Made by a program: the position numbers and the translations under genes. Source: Streptomyces beihaiensis (GTDB lineage Bacteria > Actinomycetota > Actinomycetes > Streptomycetales > Streptomycetaceae). From it: 64,000 nt of DNA. This document shows positions 8,159 through 16,943 of this stretch, in pieces (the stretch's first letter is position 1; each line of letters starts with the position of its first letter). The notes below the pieces were generated by a model. The model saw only the letters and a list, made by a program, of their open reading frames with translations, was not told the origin of the DNA and ran no database searches. Location: assembly GCF_026274175.1 (NCBI RefSeq), contig NZ_JAPHNL010000124.1:1-64000 (forward strand), given 5' to 3'.

Positions 8159-8953
8159 GTGACGACACAGGAGACGACGCTGACCGCGGGTGACGCGGAA
8201 GTGACCGTGGCGCCGGGGAACGGCTGCCGGGTGAGCAGCCTCAAGATCGCCGGGACCGAGCTGCTGCGGCAGGGGGAGCGCTACGGCTGCTTCCCGATGG
8301 CGCCGTGGTGCGGGCGCATCAGGGACGGCCGGTTCCTGGACGGCGGGCAGCTCCACCAGATGCCGTTGAACTCCCCGCCGCACGCCATCCACGGCTTCGC
8401 CCGCGACCACGAGTGGACCACCGCGCACGCGACGTCCACCGAGGCATCCTTCACGTACGACCTGACGGACCCCTGGCCGTACCGCGGGCGCGTCACCCAG
8501 ACCGTCGCCCTGACCGAGGACTCGCTGAGCCTGTCGCTCGGCATCGAGACGGCCAAGGACTCCTTCCCGGCGCAGCTCGGCTGGCACCCCTGGTTCAACC
8601 GCAACCTGGGCGGCGACAGCGAAGACGTGACGCTCGACTTCGCCCCGGCCTGGCAGGAGGAGCGCGGCGACGACCATCTGCCCACCGGCCACCGGATCGA
8701 CCCGAAGCCGGGCCCCTGGGACGACTGCTTCGGCATGCCCGAGGGCGTGGACGTCACCCTCACCTGGCCCGGCCGGCTCTCCCTGAACGTCACGAGCCGC
8801 GAGAAGTGGGCCGTCGTCTACGACGAGCAGGAGGCGGCCGTGTGCGTCGAACCGCAGACCGGCCCCCCGAACGGCCTCAACACCACCCCCCGCCTGGTCA
8901 CCATGGTCGACCCGCTGGAGGCGGGTGCCACCTGGACCTGGCGCAGGCTGTGA
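8159..8953 (+). CDS. Aldose 1-epimerase / galactose mutarotase-like protein
   Basis: A protein of 264 residues, GTG start. It shows the mutarotase-fold sequence set: FPMAPWCGRIRDGRF near the N-terminus, HAIHGFARDHEW with the conserved His, PFPAQLGWHPWF-type loop (FPAQLGWHPWF), and a C-terminal CVEPQTGPPNGLN containing the catalytic-type Glu. The family interconverts sugar anomers; the particular sugar is unknown. It lies 24 bp before pyrE on the same strand. Confidence 0.85.
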   Translation: MTTQETTLTAGDAEVTVAPGNGCRVSSLKIAGTELLRQGERYGCFPMAPWCGRIRDGRFLDGGQLHQMPLNSPPHAIHGFARDHEWTTAHATSTEASFTYDLTDPWPYRGRVTQTVALTEDSLSLSLGIETAKDSFPAQLGWHPWFNRNLGGDSEDVTLDFAPAWQEERGDDHLPTGHRIDPKPGPWDDCFGMPEGVDVTLTWPGRLSLNVTSREKWAVVYDEQEAAVCVEPQTGPPNGLNTTPRLVTMVDPLEAGATWTWRRL

Positions 8954-8977
8954 AAGGCGGCCTTTAAGCTCATAGCC

Positions 8978-9532
8978 ATGACGACGAACGACGTGCGCGA
9001 CGCGCTGCTGACGCAGATCAAGGACAAGGCCGTGGTGCACGGCAAGGTGACGCTGTCCTCCGGCATCGAGGCCGACTACTACGTCGACCTGCGCCGCGTC
9101 ACCCTCGACGGCGAGGCCGCCCCGCTCGTCGGCCAGGTGCTGCTTGACCTGACCGCCGACCTGGAGTACGACGCGGTCGGCGGCCTCACCATGGGCGCCG
9201 ACCCGGTCGCGGGCGCGATGCTGCACGCGTCGGCCGCCCGCGGCAAGCGCCTGGACGCGTTCGTCGTCCGCAAGGCCGCCAAGGCGCACGGCATGCAGCG
9301 ACGCGTGGAGGGCCCGGACATCAAGGGCCGCCGGGTCCTGGTCGTCGAGGACACCTCCACCACCGGCGGCTCTCCGCTGACCGCCGTCGAGGCGGTGCGC
9401 GAGGCGGGCGCCGAGGTCGTCGCCGTGGCCACCATCGTGGACCGGGCGACCGGCGCCGCCGAGAAGATCACCGAGGGCGCCGGGGTGCCGTACCGCTTCG
9501 CGTTCTCCAAGGACGAGCTCGGCCTCGACTGA
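8978..9532 (+). CDS. pyrE: Orotate phosphoribosyltransferase
   Basis: A protein of 184 residues that joins orotate to PRPP in pyrimidine synthesis. The PRPP-binding motif VLVVEDTSTTGGS is at residues 120-132. FVVRKAAKAHG carries the catalytic-loop lysines, and HGKVTLSSGIEADYYVDLR at the N-terminus is typical of the actinobacterial enzyme. Length is normal. The gene is separated from pyrB/pyrC/pyrD-type genes, none of which is in view. Confidence 0.95.
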   Translation: MTTNDVRDALLTQIKDKAVVHGKVTLSSGIEADYYVDLRRVTLDGEAAPLVGQVLLDLTADLEYDAVGGLTMGADPVAGAMLHASAARGKRLDAFVVRKAAKAHGMQRRVEGPDIKGRRVLVVEDTSTTGGSPLTAVEAVREAGAEVVAVATIVDRATGAAEKITEGAGVPYRFAFSKDELGLD

Positions 9533-9727
9533 GGTTCGGGCCCTTGGGCCCGCCCGGCCGGGCCCTCCCCCGGACTGGAGCATTCGCCCAAGTCTGGGAA
9601 GATGGGGCCGACGATGATGTCACCCCTTGACGCTCGGTGAGGGTCGCCGGAGGCAGAGAGCCGCCGGAGCCGCCAGAGCCACGACGACCCGCACCCGCAC
9701 ATCCCGCGCTTTACGAGGAGACGCCAG

Positions 9728-10759
9728 ATGGCCATCGCAACCCCGGACCAGTACAACGAGATGCTCGACCGGGCCAAGGCGGGGAAGTTCGCCTACCCGG
9801 CCATCAACGTCTCGTCGACGCAGACCCTCAACGCCGCCCTGCAGGGCTTCGCGGAGGCCGAGTCCGACGGCATCATCCAGATCTCCACGGGCGGCGCCGA
9901 GTACCTGTCGGGCCAGGGCGTGAAGGACATGGTGCCGGGCGCCGTCGCGCTCGCCGAGTTCGCGCACGTCGTCGCCGAACGCTACCCGAACAAGATCGCG
10001 CTCCACACCGACCACTGCCCCAAGGGCAAGCTGGACGGCTACGTACGCCCGCTGCTCGACATCTCCGCCAAGCGCGTCCAGGACGGCGGCCTCCCGCTGT
10101 TCCAGTCGCACATGTGGGACGGCTCGGCCGAGACGCTCGCCGACAACCTCTCCATCGCCCAGGAACTGCTCGCCAAGGCCAAGGCCGCGCACATCATCCT
10201 GGAGATCGAGATCACCCCCACCGGCGGTGAGGAGGACGGCGTCTCGCACGAGATCAACGACAACCTCTACACCACCGTCGACGACGCCCTGCGCACCGCC
10301 GAGGCGCTCGGCCTCGGCGAGAACGGCCGCTACCTGCTCGCCGCCTCGTTCGGCAACGTCCACGGCGTGTACAAGCCGGGCAACGTCGTCCTGCGCCCCG
10401 ACCTGCTCAAGGAGCTGAACGACGGCGTCGCCGCGAAGTACGGTCAGCCGGCCGGCTCCAAGCCGTTCGACTTCGTCTTCCACGGCGGCTCCGGCTCCAC
10501 GCTGGAGGAGATCACGACCGCGCTGGAGAACGGCGTCGTGAAGATGAACCTCGACACCGACACCCAGTACGCCTTCACCCGCCCGATCGCGGGCCACATG
10601 TTCGAGAACTACGACGGCGTCCTGAAGGTCGACGGCGAGGTCGGCAACAAGAAGACGTACGACCCGCGCGTGTGGGGCAAGAAGGCCGAGGCCGGGATGA
10701 CCGCCCGTGTCGTCCAGGCATGCGAGAACCTGCGCTCGACCGGTACGCGGATCAAGTAG
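9728..10759 (+). CDS. fba: Class II fructose-bisphosphate aldolase
   Basis: A zinc-dependent aldolase of 343 residues for glycolysis and gluconeogenesis. HTDHCPKG holds the catalytic Asp95 and zinc ligand His96. Other class II landmarks are GGEEDGVSHE, NVHGVYKPGNV and the phosphate-binding VFHGGSGS and KMNLDTDTQ. A clear ribosome-binding site (ACGAGGAG) precedes the ATG. The 24 bp around its stop codon (from 10747) recur as an imperfect direct copy just downstream. Confidence 0.96.
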   Translation: MAIATPDQYNEMLDRAKAGKFAYPAINVSSTQTLNAALQGFAEAESDGIIQISTGGAEYLSGQGVKDMVPGAVALAEFAHVVAERYPNKIALHTDHCPKGKLDGYVRPLLDISAKRVQDGGLPLFQSHMWDGSAETLADNLSIAQELLAKAKAAHIILEIEITPTGGEEDGVSHEINDNLYTTVDDALRTAEALGLGENGRYLLAASFGNVHGVYKPGNVVLRPDLLKELNDGVAAKYGQPAGSKPFDFVFHGGSGSTLEEITTALENGVVKMNLDTDTQYAFTRPIAGHMFENYDGVLKVDGEVGNKKTYDPRVWGKKAEAGMTARVVQACENLRSTGTRIK

Positions 10760-10805
10760 TCCCGCCCGCGGGTCGACGCCCGCGGATCAAGTGGCCCCGC
10801 CCGCG
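10747..10805. repeat. Duplicated fba 3' end around a small hairpin
   Basis: The sequence GCGGATCAAGTAGTCCCGCC (10747-10766, covering the fba stop) recurs at 10782-10801 as GCGGATCAAGTGGCCCCGCC. Between them CCGCGGG (10766-10772) and CCCGCGG (10779-10785) can form a 7-bp stem, a weak terminator candidate for fba. Confidence 0.55.
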
Positions 10806-10839
10806 CTTCCCGCCCGCGCGGCGGGGCACACTGGACCCC

Positions 10840-11253
10840 ATGACCCTTCACGAGAACCTGCTCGGGGGACCGCCCCCCACGCACCTGCCCGACGACCCCG
10901 AGCCCCGCGAGCTGCTCGCGGGCGGCACGCCTCCGGCGGACGTCGCGGCCAAGCACCCGACGTCCTCGCTGGCCTGGGCGCAGCTGGCCGACGAGGCGTT
11001 CGAGCGGGGCAGCGTCGTCGAGTCGTACGCGTACGCCAGGACCGGCTACCACCGCGGCCTCGACGCGCTGCGCCGCAGCGGCTGGAAGGGCCACGGCCCG
11101 GTGCCGTGGGAGCACGAGCCCAACCGCGGCTTCCTGCGCGCCCTGCACGCCCTGGCGCGGGCCGCCGGCGCGATCGGTGAGCAGGAGGAGTACGAGCGCT
11201 GCACGCAGTTCCTCAAGGACTCCTCGCCGGTGGCCGCGCAGACGCTCGGCTAG
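10840..11253 (+). CDS. DUF3151 family protein
   Basis: A soluble helical protein of 137 residues from the ATG at 10840. The HENLLGGPPPTHLPDDPE opening, LAWAQLADEAF, and YAYARTGYHRGLDALRRSGWKG are characteristic of the actinobacterial DUF3151 family, whose role is unknown. The repeat-like helices resemble a small TPR-type scaffold. A strong terminator follows, so it likely ends the fba transcript. Confidence 0.85.
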   Translation: MTLHENLLGGPPPTHLPDDPEPRELLAGGTPPADVAAKHPTSSLAWAQLADEAFERGSVVESYAYARTGYHRGLDALRRSGWKGHGPVPWEHEPNRGFLRALHALARAAGAIGEQEEYERCTQFLKDSSPVAAQTLG

Positions 11254-11275
11254 GAGCCCTCACCGCTGTGTGCCG

Positions 11276-11301
11276 AGGCCCGCCTGTGACCAGGCGGGCC
11301 T
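11276..11301 (+). terminator. Rho-independent-type hairpin after the DUF3151 gene
   Basis: AGGCCCGCCTG (11276-11286), a TGAC loop, and CAGGCGGGCCT (11291-11301) form an 11-bp perfect stem followed by TTGCCGTTTC. It lies between the DUF3151 gene and the tryptophan dioxygenase gene. Confidence 0.8.
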
Positions 11302-11407
11302 TGCCGTTTCGGGGGACTATTGCGGAGGATGTGCCGTTGGGGACCGGGGCCCCGTGCCGGTATCGGCAGGGCGGACCGCTACCCGGAGTACACAACAGGA
11401 GACAGCG

Positions 11408-12247
11408 ATGTCCCAGGCGGATCACGAGGCGGAAGCGCCCGCCACACCGCATCTCGACTTCGCGGGCACCACGCCGTACGAGGACTACGTACAGGCGGAC
11501 GTGCTCACCCACCTCCAGCACCCTCGCTCGGACGACCCCGGCGAGATGGTCTTTCTGGTCACCACCCAGGTGATGGAGCTGTGGTTCACCGTCATCGTGC
11601 ACGAGTGGGAGACCGCGAGCCGCGCGCTCGCCGCCGACGACGTGCCGCGCGCCGTCGCCGCCCTGAAGCGGTCCGTGCGCGAGCTGGACGCGCTGAACGC
11701 GTCGTGGCGGCCGCTGGGGCAGCTCACCCCGGCCCAGTTCAACTCCTACCGCGCCGCGCTCGGCGAGGGCAGCGGCTTCCAGTCGGCGATGTACCGGCGG
11801 ATGGAGTTCCTGCTCGGCGAGAAGTCGGCGTCGATGCTGGTGCCGCACCGCGGCGCGCCCCGCGTCCACGCCGAGCTGGAGAAGGCGTTGCACGAGCCGA
11901 GCCTGTACGACGAGGTGCTGCGCCTGCTGGCGCGCCGCGGCCACCCCGTGCCGCGCCCGGTCCTCGACCGTGACGTGTCGCGGCGCTACGAGCCGTCACC
12001 CGAGGTGGAAGCCGTGTGGACCGCCCTGTACGCGGGCGACGAGAACGACGAACTGGCCCGTCTAGGCGAGGCGTTGACGGACGTCGCCGAGCTGGTGTGG
12101 CGATGGCGCAACGACCACCTGGTGGCGACGCGCCGCGCGATGGGCTCCAAGGCCGGTACGGGCGGCTCCGCCGGTGTGGCGTGGCTGGAGCGGCGCGCGC
12201 GCAAGAACGTGTTCCCCGAGCTGTGGACGGCGAGGTCCCATGTCTGA
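11408..12247 (+). CDS. kynA: Tryptophan 2,3-dioxygenase
   Basis: A haem dioxygenase of 279 residues that opens the indole ring of L-tryptophan to N-formylkynurenine, the first step of the kynurenine route. Family signatures seen: TTPYEDYVQADVLTHLQHP, EMVFLVTTQVMELWF, the PAQFNSYRAALGEGSGFQS block that shapes the substrate site, and WRWRNDHLVATRRAMGSKAGTGG with a distal haem-side His. The stop overlaps the kynureninase start by 8 bp (ATGTCTGA, 12240-12247), so the two are translationally coupled. Confidence 0.95.
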   Translation: MSQADHEAEAPATPHLDFAGTTPYEDYVQADVLTHLQHPRSDDPGEMVFLVTTQVMELWFTVIVHEWETASRALAADDVPRAVAALKRSVRELDALNASWRPLGQLTPAQFNSYRAALGEGSGFQSAMYRRMEFLLGEKSASMLVPHRGAPRVHAELEKALHEPSLYDEVLRLLARRGHPVPRPVLDRDVSRRYEPSPEVEAVWTALYAGDENDELARLGEALTDVAELVWRWRNDHLVATRRAMGSKAGTGGSAGVAWLERRARKNVFPELWTARSHV

Positions 12248-13508
12248 TTTCACGCAGCGGGCCCGGGAGCTCGACGCGGCCGACCCGCTGGCCGCCGTGC
12301 GCGACGCCTTCGTCCTCGACGCCGCCGCCACGACTCCCCCTGCCACTACCCCTGCCCCTGCCACTACCCCTGCCCCCGCCCCTGCCACTACCCCCGCCAC
12401 TGCCGTCTACCTCGACGGGAACTCGCTGGGCGCGCTGCCCGCCAACGTTCCCGGACGGGTCGAGGACGTCGTGCGGCGCCAGTGGGGCGAGCTGCGCATC
12501 CGGTCGTGGACGGAGTCCGGGTGGTGGACCGCGCCCGAGCGGATCGGTGACGTCATCGCGCCGCTCGTGGGCGCGGCGGCCGGGCAGATCGTGGTCGGCG
12601 ACTCGACAAGTGTCAATGTTTTCAAAGCACTTGTGGCGGCGGTCCGGATGGCTCCCGACGGGCGGGACGAGATTCTCGTCGACGCGGCCACCTTCCCCAC
12701 CGACGGGTACATCGCCTCCTCGGCGGCGCGGATGACCGGCTGCCGGGTGCGCGCGGTGGCACCGGCGGACGTGCCCGGCGCCCTCGGCCCGCGTACGGCG
12801 GCGGTCCTGCTCAACCACGTCGACTACCGCACGGGCCGCCTGCACGACCTGCCCGGCCTGACGGCGGCGGTCCGCGCCGCCGGGGCGGTCGGCGTGTGGG
12901 ACCTGTGCCACAGCGCGGGCGCGCTGCCCGTCGGCCTCGACGAGCACGGCGTGGACCTGGCGGTGGGGTGCACGTACAAGTTCCTGAACGGCGGCCCGGG
13001 TTCGCCCGCGTACCTGTACGTGCGCCGGGACCGCCAGGCGGCCTTCGACTCGCCGCTGCCCGGCTGGAACTCGCACGCCGAGCCGTTCGGCATGCGCCCC
13101 GAGTACGAGGCCGCGGACGGGGCCGTGCGCGGGCGGGTCGGCACCCCGGACATCCTCTCGATGCTCGCCCTGGAGGCGGCCCTTGAGGTGTGGGACCGCC
13201 CGGATGTGTCCGTGGACGCCGTACGGGCCAAGTCCCTCGCCCTGACCGACTTCTTCCTGGAGTGCGTCGAGGCGTACGTGCCGGACGGCCGGGTCGAGGT
13301 CATGACGCCGCTCGCGCACGGGGAGCGGGGCAGCCAGGTGGCGTTGCGGTGCGACGACGCCGGTGACGTCATGGCGCGGCTGATCGCGGCGGGCGTGGTC
13401 GGGGACTTCCGGGCGCCGGACGTGCTGCGGTTCGGGTTCACGCCGCTGTACCTGGGGTTCGGGGACGTGGAGCGCGCGGCGCGGGTGCTCGCGCGCGAAC
13501 TCAGCTGA
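12240..13508 (+). CDS. kynU: Kynureninase
   Basis: A PLP enzyme of 422 residues that cleaves kynurenine to anthranilate and alanine. YLDGNSLG, WGELRIRSW, DSTSVNVFK, VWDLCHSAGALP and the PLP lysine K247 in CTYKFLNGGPGSP are diagnostic. Residues 30-55 form a Thr/Pro/Ala low-complexity stretch coded by CCTGCCACTACC-type repeats. It lies between the N-terminal helix and the first conserved strand and is not part of the usual family core. The gene overlaps the upstream dioxygenase, and its 3' end overlaps the convergent TetR gene by 8 bp. Confidence 0.94.
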   Translation: MSDFTQRARELDAADPLAAVRDAFVLDAAATTPPATTPAPATTPAPAPATTPATAVYLDGNSLGALPANVPGRVEDVVRRQWGELRIRSWTESGWWTAPERIGDVIAPLVGAAAGQIVVGDSTSVNVFKALVAAVRMAPDGRDEILVDAATFPTDGYIASSAARMTGCRVRAVAPADVPGALGPRTAAVLLNHVDYRTGRLHDLPGLTAAVRAAGAVGVWDLCHSAGALPVGLDEHGVDLAVGCTYKFLNGGPGSPAYLYVRRDRQAAFDSPLPGWNSHAEPFGMRPEYEAADGAVRGRVGTPDILSMLALEAALEVWDRPDVSVDAVRAKSLALTDFFLECVEAYVPDGRVEVMTPLAHGERGSQVALRCDDAGDVMARLIAAGVVGDFRAPDVLRFGFTPLYLGFGDVERAARVLARELS

Positions 13509-14214
13509 CCTCGCTGGTCCGGCTGACGTAGACGCCCGCCGCGGCGGCGGCCACGGCGGCGTCGACGGCGCGGGCCGCGTCCTCCTCGGTGGGCGCGGTC
13601 CCGGTCGTCAGCATCCGGTGGTACAGGGGCGCGGACACGGCCCGTACGACCTCAGCCGCGTCCGTGCCGACGGGTAACTCCCCCCGGGCGACGGCCGCTT
13701 CGACGGTCGGCGCCCATTCGGCGACCCGCACCTCGCAGAACCGGCGCAGCGCATCGGCGGTGCGCCGGTCGCAGGTGGCCGCCGCGATCGCGGCGCGGAA
13801 CAGGGGCCCCTGGCGGGCGTCCGTCAGGGCCCGGCGCACCAGCCGCGCGCCGGCGCTCAGATCGCCGTGCAGTGACCCGCTCCCGGCCCCGGCCCCGGCC
13901 CCGGTCCCGCTCCCGGCCCCGGCCCCGGTCCCGCTCCCGGCCTTGGTCCCGCTCCCGGTGCGCGGCGGCGACTCCGTCGTCATCTGCGCGAGCAGGTCCG
14001 CGACGAGCCCGGCGGGCGAGCCCCACCGCCGGTACACGGTGGTCCTGCCGACCTCGGCGCGGCGCGCGATGTCGGCGAGGTCGAGCCGGTCGAACCCGTG
14101 CTCGGCCAGCGCCTCGCCCACGGCGTCGAGGACCGCCGCGCGGACCCGGGCGGTGCGGCCGCCGGGTCGGAGTGTGCCGGGTCCTGGCGCGCGGTGTTCG
14201 GGCGCACGGTTCAT
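13501..14214 (-). CDS. TetR/AcrR family regulator with Gly/Ala/Ser linker
   Basis: A protein of 237 residues. A TetR N-terminal HTH (AVGEALAEHGFDRLDLADIARRAEVGRTTVYRRWG) is followed at about residues 85-110 by a SGTGAGAGSGTGAGAG-type linker coded by a GGCCCC-rich tandem repeat (about 13877-13957). A TetR_C_16-like ligand domain comes next. The linker is not usual between DNA-binding and ligand domains. The gene converges on kynureninase and is divergent from the formamidase-like gene, so regulation of the kynurenine genes is plausible. Its ligand is unknown. Confidence 0.82.
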   Translation of the reverse strand: MNRAPEHRAPGPGTLRPGGRTARVRAAVLDAVGEALAEHGFDRLDLADIARRAEVGRTTVYRRWGSPAGLVADLLAQMTTESPPRTGSGTKAGSGTGAGAGSGTGAGAGAGSGSLHGDLSAGARLVRRALTDARQGPLFRAAIAAATCDRRTADALRRFCEVRVAEWAPTVEAAVARGELPVGTDAAEVVRAVSAPLYHRMLTTGTAPTEEDAARAVDAAVAAAAAGVYVSRTSEVS

Positions 14215-14367
14215 GGGCGCAGATTAACGGAACAGCAGGACCGTTTGTTCGGTCACTGTGCGTGTCGGTGCACGTCGTGGGCCTGGTAGCGTCCGCTTAC
14301 CCGCCCCCTGCGATCACCGCGAACCGCTGGTGTCCGCAATACCGTTGAGCTGCCGAGAGGTTGGAGT

Positions 14368-15279
14368 ATGCCGGAGGAATCGCCGGAGGAGTCCGCCGCA
14401 CGCGACGCGGCCGAGGAGGCGTCGGCCTTCTCGCACCCCGCCGTGCCGCCGGACGTCACCGCGGCGTACGGGGATCACCCTGATCAGGTGATCGACTTCT
14501 ACGCGCCGAGGAGCGGCGTCCCGACCGCCCCGCTCGTCGTGGTCCTGCACGGCGGCGCCTGGCGCGCGCCGTACGACCGGCAGCATGTGAGCCCGTTCGC
14601 GGACTTCCTCGCGCGGCGCGGGTTCGCGGTGGCCAGCGTCGAGTACCGGCGGGGTGCGGGGGGTGCGCCCGCACAGGGGGCGGCGGTGCCGCGCCAGGGT
14701 GGCGGCGGCCCGGTCGCGGGGCGGTGGCCGGAGACCTTCGACGACGTGGCGGCGGCGTTGGACGCGCTGCCCGAACTCGCCACCGAGCACCTTCCGGCGG
14801 CGGACGTGCGCCGCACGGTCGTCACCGGGCACTCGGCGGGCGGCCAGCTCGCGCTGTGGGCGGCCGCCCGGCACGTGCTGCCGCAGGACGCGCCGTGGCG
14901 GACCGCGGCGCCGCCCGCGCTGCGCGGCGTGGTCGCGCTCGCCCCGATCGCGGACTTCGCGCTGTCGCAGGAGCTGGGGGTGTGCGGGGGAGCGAGCGCG
15001 CAACTCCTGGGCGGGGAGACGGAGTTGTTCACCTCCCGCCGTCCGTACGCCGACCCGTCCCTGCTCCTGCCGACGGGCATCGCGACGGCCCTGGTGCAGG
15101 GCCGCACCGACACCACGGTGCCGCACACGGTGGCCGAGGCGTACGCGGACGCCGCGGCCAGGGCGGGAGAGGTGGTGGGCGTGACGTTCCTGGAGGGCGT
15201 CGGCCACTTCCCGCTGATCGACCCGGCGGCGGACGCGTGCGCGGTGGTGGCGGAGGAGATCGCCCAACTGGCCTGGTGA
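14368..15279 (+). CDS. Alpha/beta hydrolase, likely kynurenine formamidase
   Basis: A hydrolase of 303 residues. The oxyanion motif HGGAW is at 61-65, the nucleophile S156 in GHSAGG, the acid probably D248 (GRTDTTVP) and H280 in GHFPLID. The HGGAW plus GHSAGG pattern is that of arylformamidases and related esterases. Its place beside tryptophan dioxygenase and kynureninase supports hydrolysis of N-formylkynurenine, the missing second step. A general carboxylesterase cannot be excluded. A Shine-Dalgarno-like GAGAGGTTGGAG precedes the ATG. Confidence 0.75.
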   Translation: MPEESPEESAARDAAEEASAFSHPAVPPDVTAAYGDHPDQVIDFYAPRSGVPTAPLVVVLHGGAWRAPYDRQHVSPFADFLARRGFAVASVEYRRGAGGAPAQGAAVPRQGGGGPVAGRWPETFDDVAAALDALPELATEHLPAADVRRTVVTGHSAGGQLALWAAARHVLPQDAPWRTAAPPALRGVVALAPIADFALSQELGVCGGASAQLLGGETELFTSRRPYADPSLLLPTGIATALVQGRTDTTVPHTVAEAYADAAARAGEVVGVTFLEGVGHFPLIDPAADACAVVAEEIAQLAW

Positions 15280-15362
15280 CGGGGGCCGGTGGCTGGTCCG
15301 ACGGTGATACGGGTGGTCGGCTGGTGGTGAGGTGCGGGTGGTCGGCTGGTGGTGCGGCGCGG

Positions 15363-15485
15363 CTCGTGGTGGCGGAGTCGACGATCAAGACGCATGTGAG
15401 CCGGGTGCTGGTGAAGCTGGGGCTTCGGGACCGGACGCAGGCGGCGGTGTACGCGTACGAGGCGCGGCTGGTCACTCCGGGGTGA
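15363..15485 (+). pseudogene. Remnant of a LuxR/NarL-type response regulator (C-terminal HTH)
   Basis: The frame ending at 15485 reads [35 protein letters not shown], the last two helices of a NarL/FixJ DNA-binding domain. There is no receiver domain, and the first HTH helices are also missing. Upstream (15290-15360) is a GGTGGTCGGCTGGTGGTG-type direct repeat rather than coding sequence. This is a deletion remnant, not a working gene. Confidence 0.75.
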
Positions 15486-15624
15486 CGCGGACGACGCGTC
15501 GCATCGCAGGGGCGCGGGGGGACGGCGCGACCGGCCACGACGAGCCCCACGCCCGCCAAGAGGCGGCGCATTCCGGGCCCGTGGGCATGTTCCCGCCCGG
15601 CTGGCAGGCCAGTAGCGTCGCCGC

Positions 15625-16845
15625 ATGGCAACCACCGCCCGCTTCGACCCCTGGTCACCCGCCTTCCTCGCCGACCCGTACCCCGCCTACGCGGCCCTGC
15701 GCGAGGCGGGCAGGGTGCACTGGTTCGGCCCCACGAACCAGTACCTGGTCCCGCACCACGCCGACGTGTCCGCCCTGTTGCGCGACCGCCGCCTCGGCCG
15801 CACCTACCGACACCGTTACGCCCACGAGGACTTCGGCCGCGCCGCTCCGCCGCCCGAGCACGAGCCGTTCCACACTCTCAACGACCACGGCATGCTCGAC
15901 CTCGAACCGCCGGACCACACCCGCATCCGCCGCCTGGTCTCCAGGGCCTTCACCCCGCGCACGGTCGACCGGCTCCGCCCCTACGTGGACAAGCTCGCCG
16001 CCGACCTGGTCGCCGATCTCGTCGCGGACGGCGGCGGGGACCTGCTCACGGCGGTCGCCGAGCCGCTCCCGGTCGCCGTGATCGCCGAGATGCTCGGCAT
16101 CCCGCACGCCGACCGCCCGCTCCTGCGCCCGTGGTCCGCGGCGATCTGCGGCATGTACGAGCTCAACCCGTCGGACGAGACGGCGCGCGCGGCGGTCCGG
16201 GCCTCGGCCGAATTCTCGGACTACCTGAGGGAGCTGATCGCGGCCCGCCGCACCGCATCCGGCGGCGACGACCTGATCTCGGCCCTCATCGCCGCGCACG
16301 ACGAGGACGACGACCGCCTCACCGAACAAGAGCTGATCTCGACGTGCGTCCTGCTCCTGAACGCCGGTCACGAGGCCACGGTCAACGCCACCGTGAACGG
16401 TTGGTGGGCCCTGTTCCGCCACCCGGACCAGCTGGCGGCGCTCCGCGCGGACCACGGCCTCGTACCGTCGGCGGTGGAGGAGCTGATGCGCTACGACACT
16501 CCGCTCCAGCTCTTCGAACGCTGGGTGCTCGACGAGATCGAGGTGGCCGGGCAGACGATCCCCGTCGGCTCGGAGGTGGCGCTCCTGTTCGGCGCGGCCA
16601 ACCACGACCCGGCGGTCTTCGCGGACCCGTCCCGCCTCGATCTGACCCGCCGCGACAACCCGCACCTCTCCTTCTCGGCGGGCATCCACTACTGCATCGG
16701 CGCCCCGCTGGCCCGTATCGAACTCGCGGCGTCCATGCGGGCGTTGCTCACGCGGGCGCCTACGCTGCGGCTCGCGGCGGAGCCGGTGCGCAAGCCGAAC
16801 TTCGTGATCCGGGGGGTGGAGACGTTGTCCGTCGAGGTGGGGTGA
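15625..16845 (+). CDS. Cytochrome P450
   Basis: A bacterial class I P450 of 406 residues. The I-helix oxygen-activating motif is AGHEATVNATVNG, the E-x-x-R helix lies in LMRYDTPLQLFERWV and surrounding sequence, and the haem loop FSAGIHYCIGAPLARIE has Cys357 as haem ligand. The haem loop departs from the common FGxGxHxCLG at several positions (Ser, Ala, Ile). It looks like a member of the broad CYP107-type group, but subfamily and substrate cannot be set. No ferredoxin or reductase gene adjoins it. Confidence 0.93.
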   Translation: MATTARFDPWSPAFLADPYPAYAALREAGRVHWFGPTNQYLVPHHADVSALLRDRRLGRTYRHRYAHEDFGRAAPPPEHEPFHTLNDHGMLDLEPPDHTRIRRLVSRAFTPRTVDRLRPYVDKLAADLVADLVADGGGDLLTAVAEPLPVAVIAEMLGIPHADRPLLRPWSAAICGMYELNPSDETARAAVRASAEFSDYLRELIAARRTASGGDDLISALIAAHDEDDDRLTEQELISTCVLLLNAGHEATVNATVNGWWALFRHPDQLAALRADHGLVPSAVEELMRYDTPLQLFERWVLDEIEVAGQTIPVGSEVALLFGAANHDPAVFADPSRLDLTRRDNPHLSFSAGIHYCIGAPLARIELAASMRALLTRAPTLRLAAEPVRKPNFVIRGVETLSVEVG

Positions 16846-16943
16846 CGATTCTGCGCTCGCTCGAACGGATGATGGGCCATCGAACGCGGCGCGTACGCGC
16901 ATATGCCTGGACACAGTGGTGCCCGCCTTGAAAGGAGGGCACC

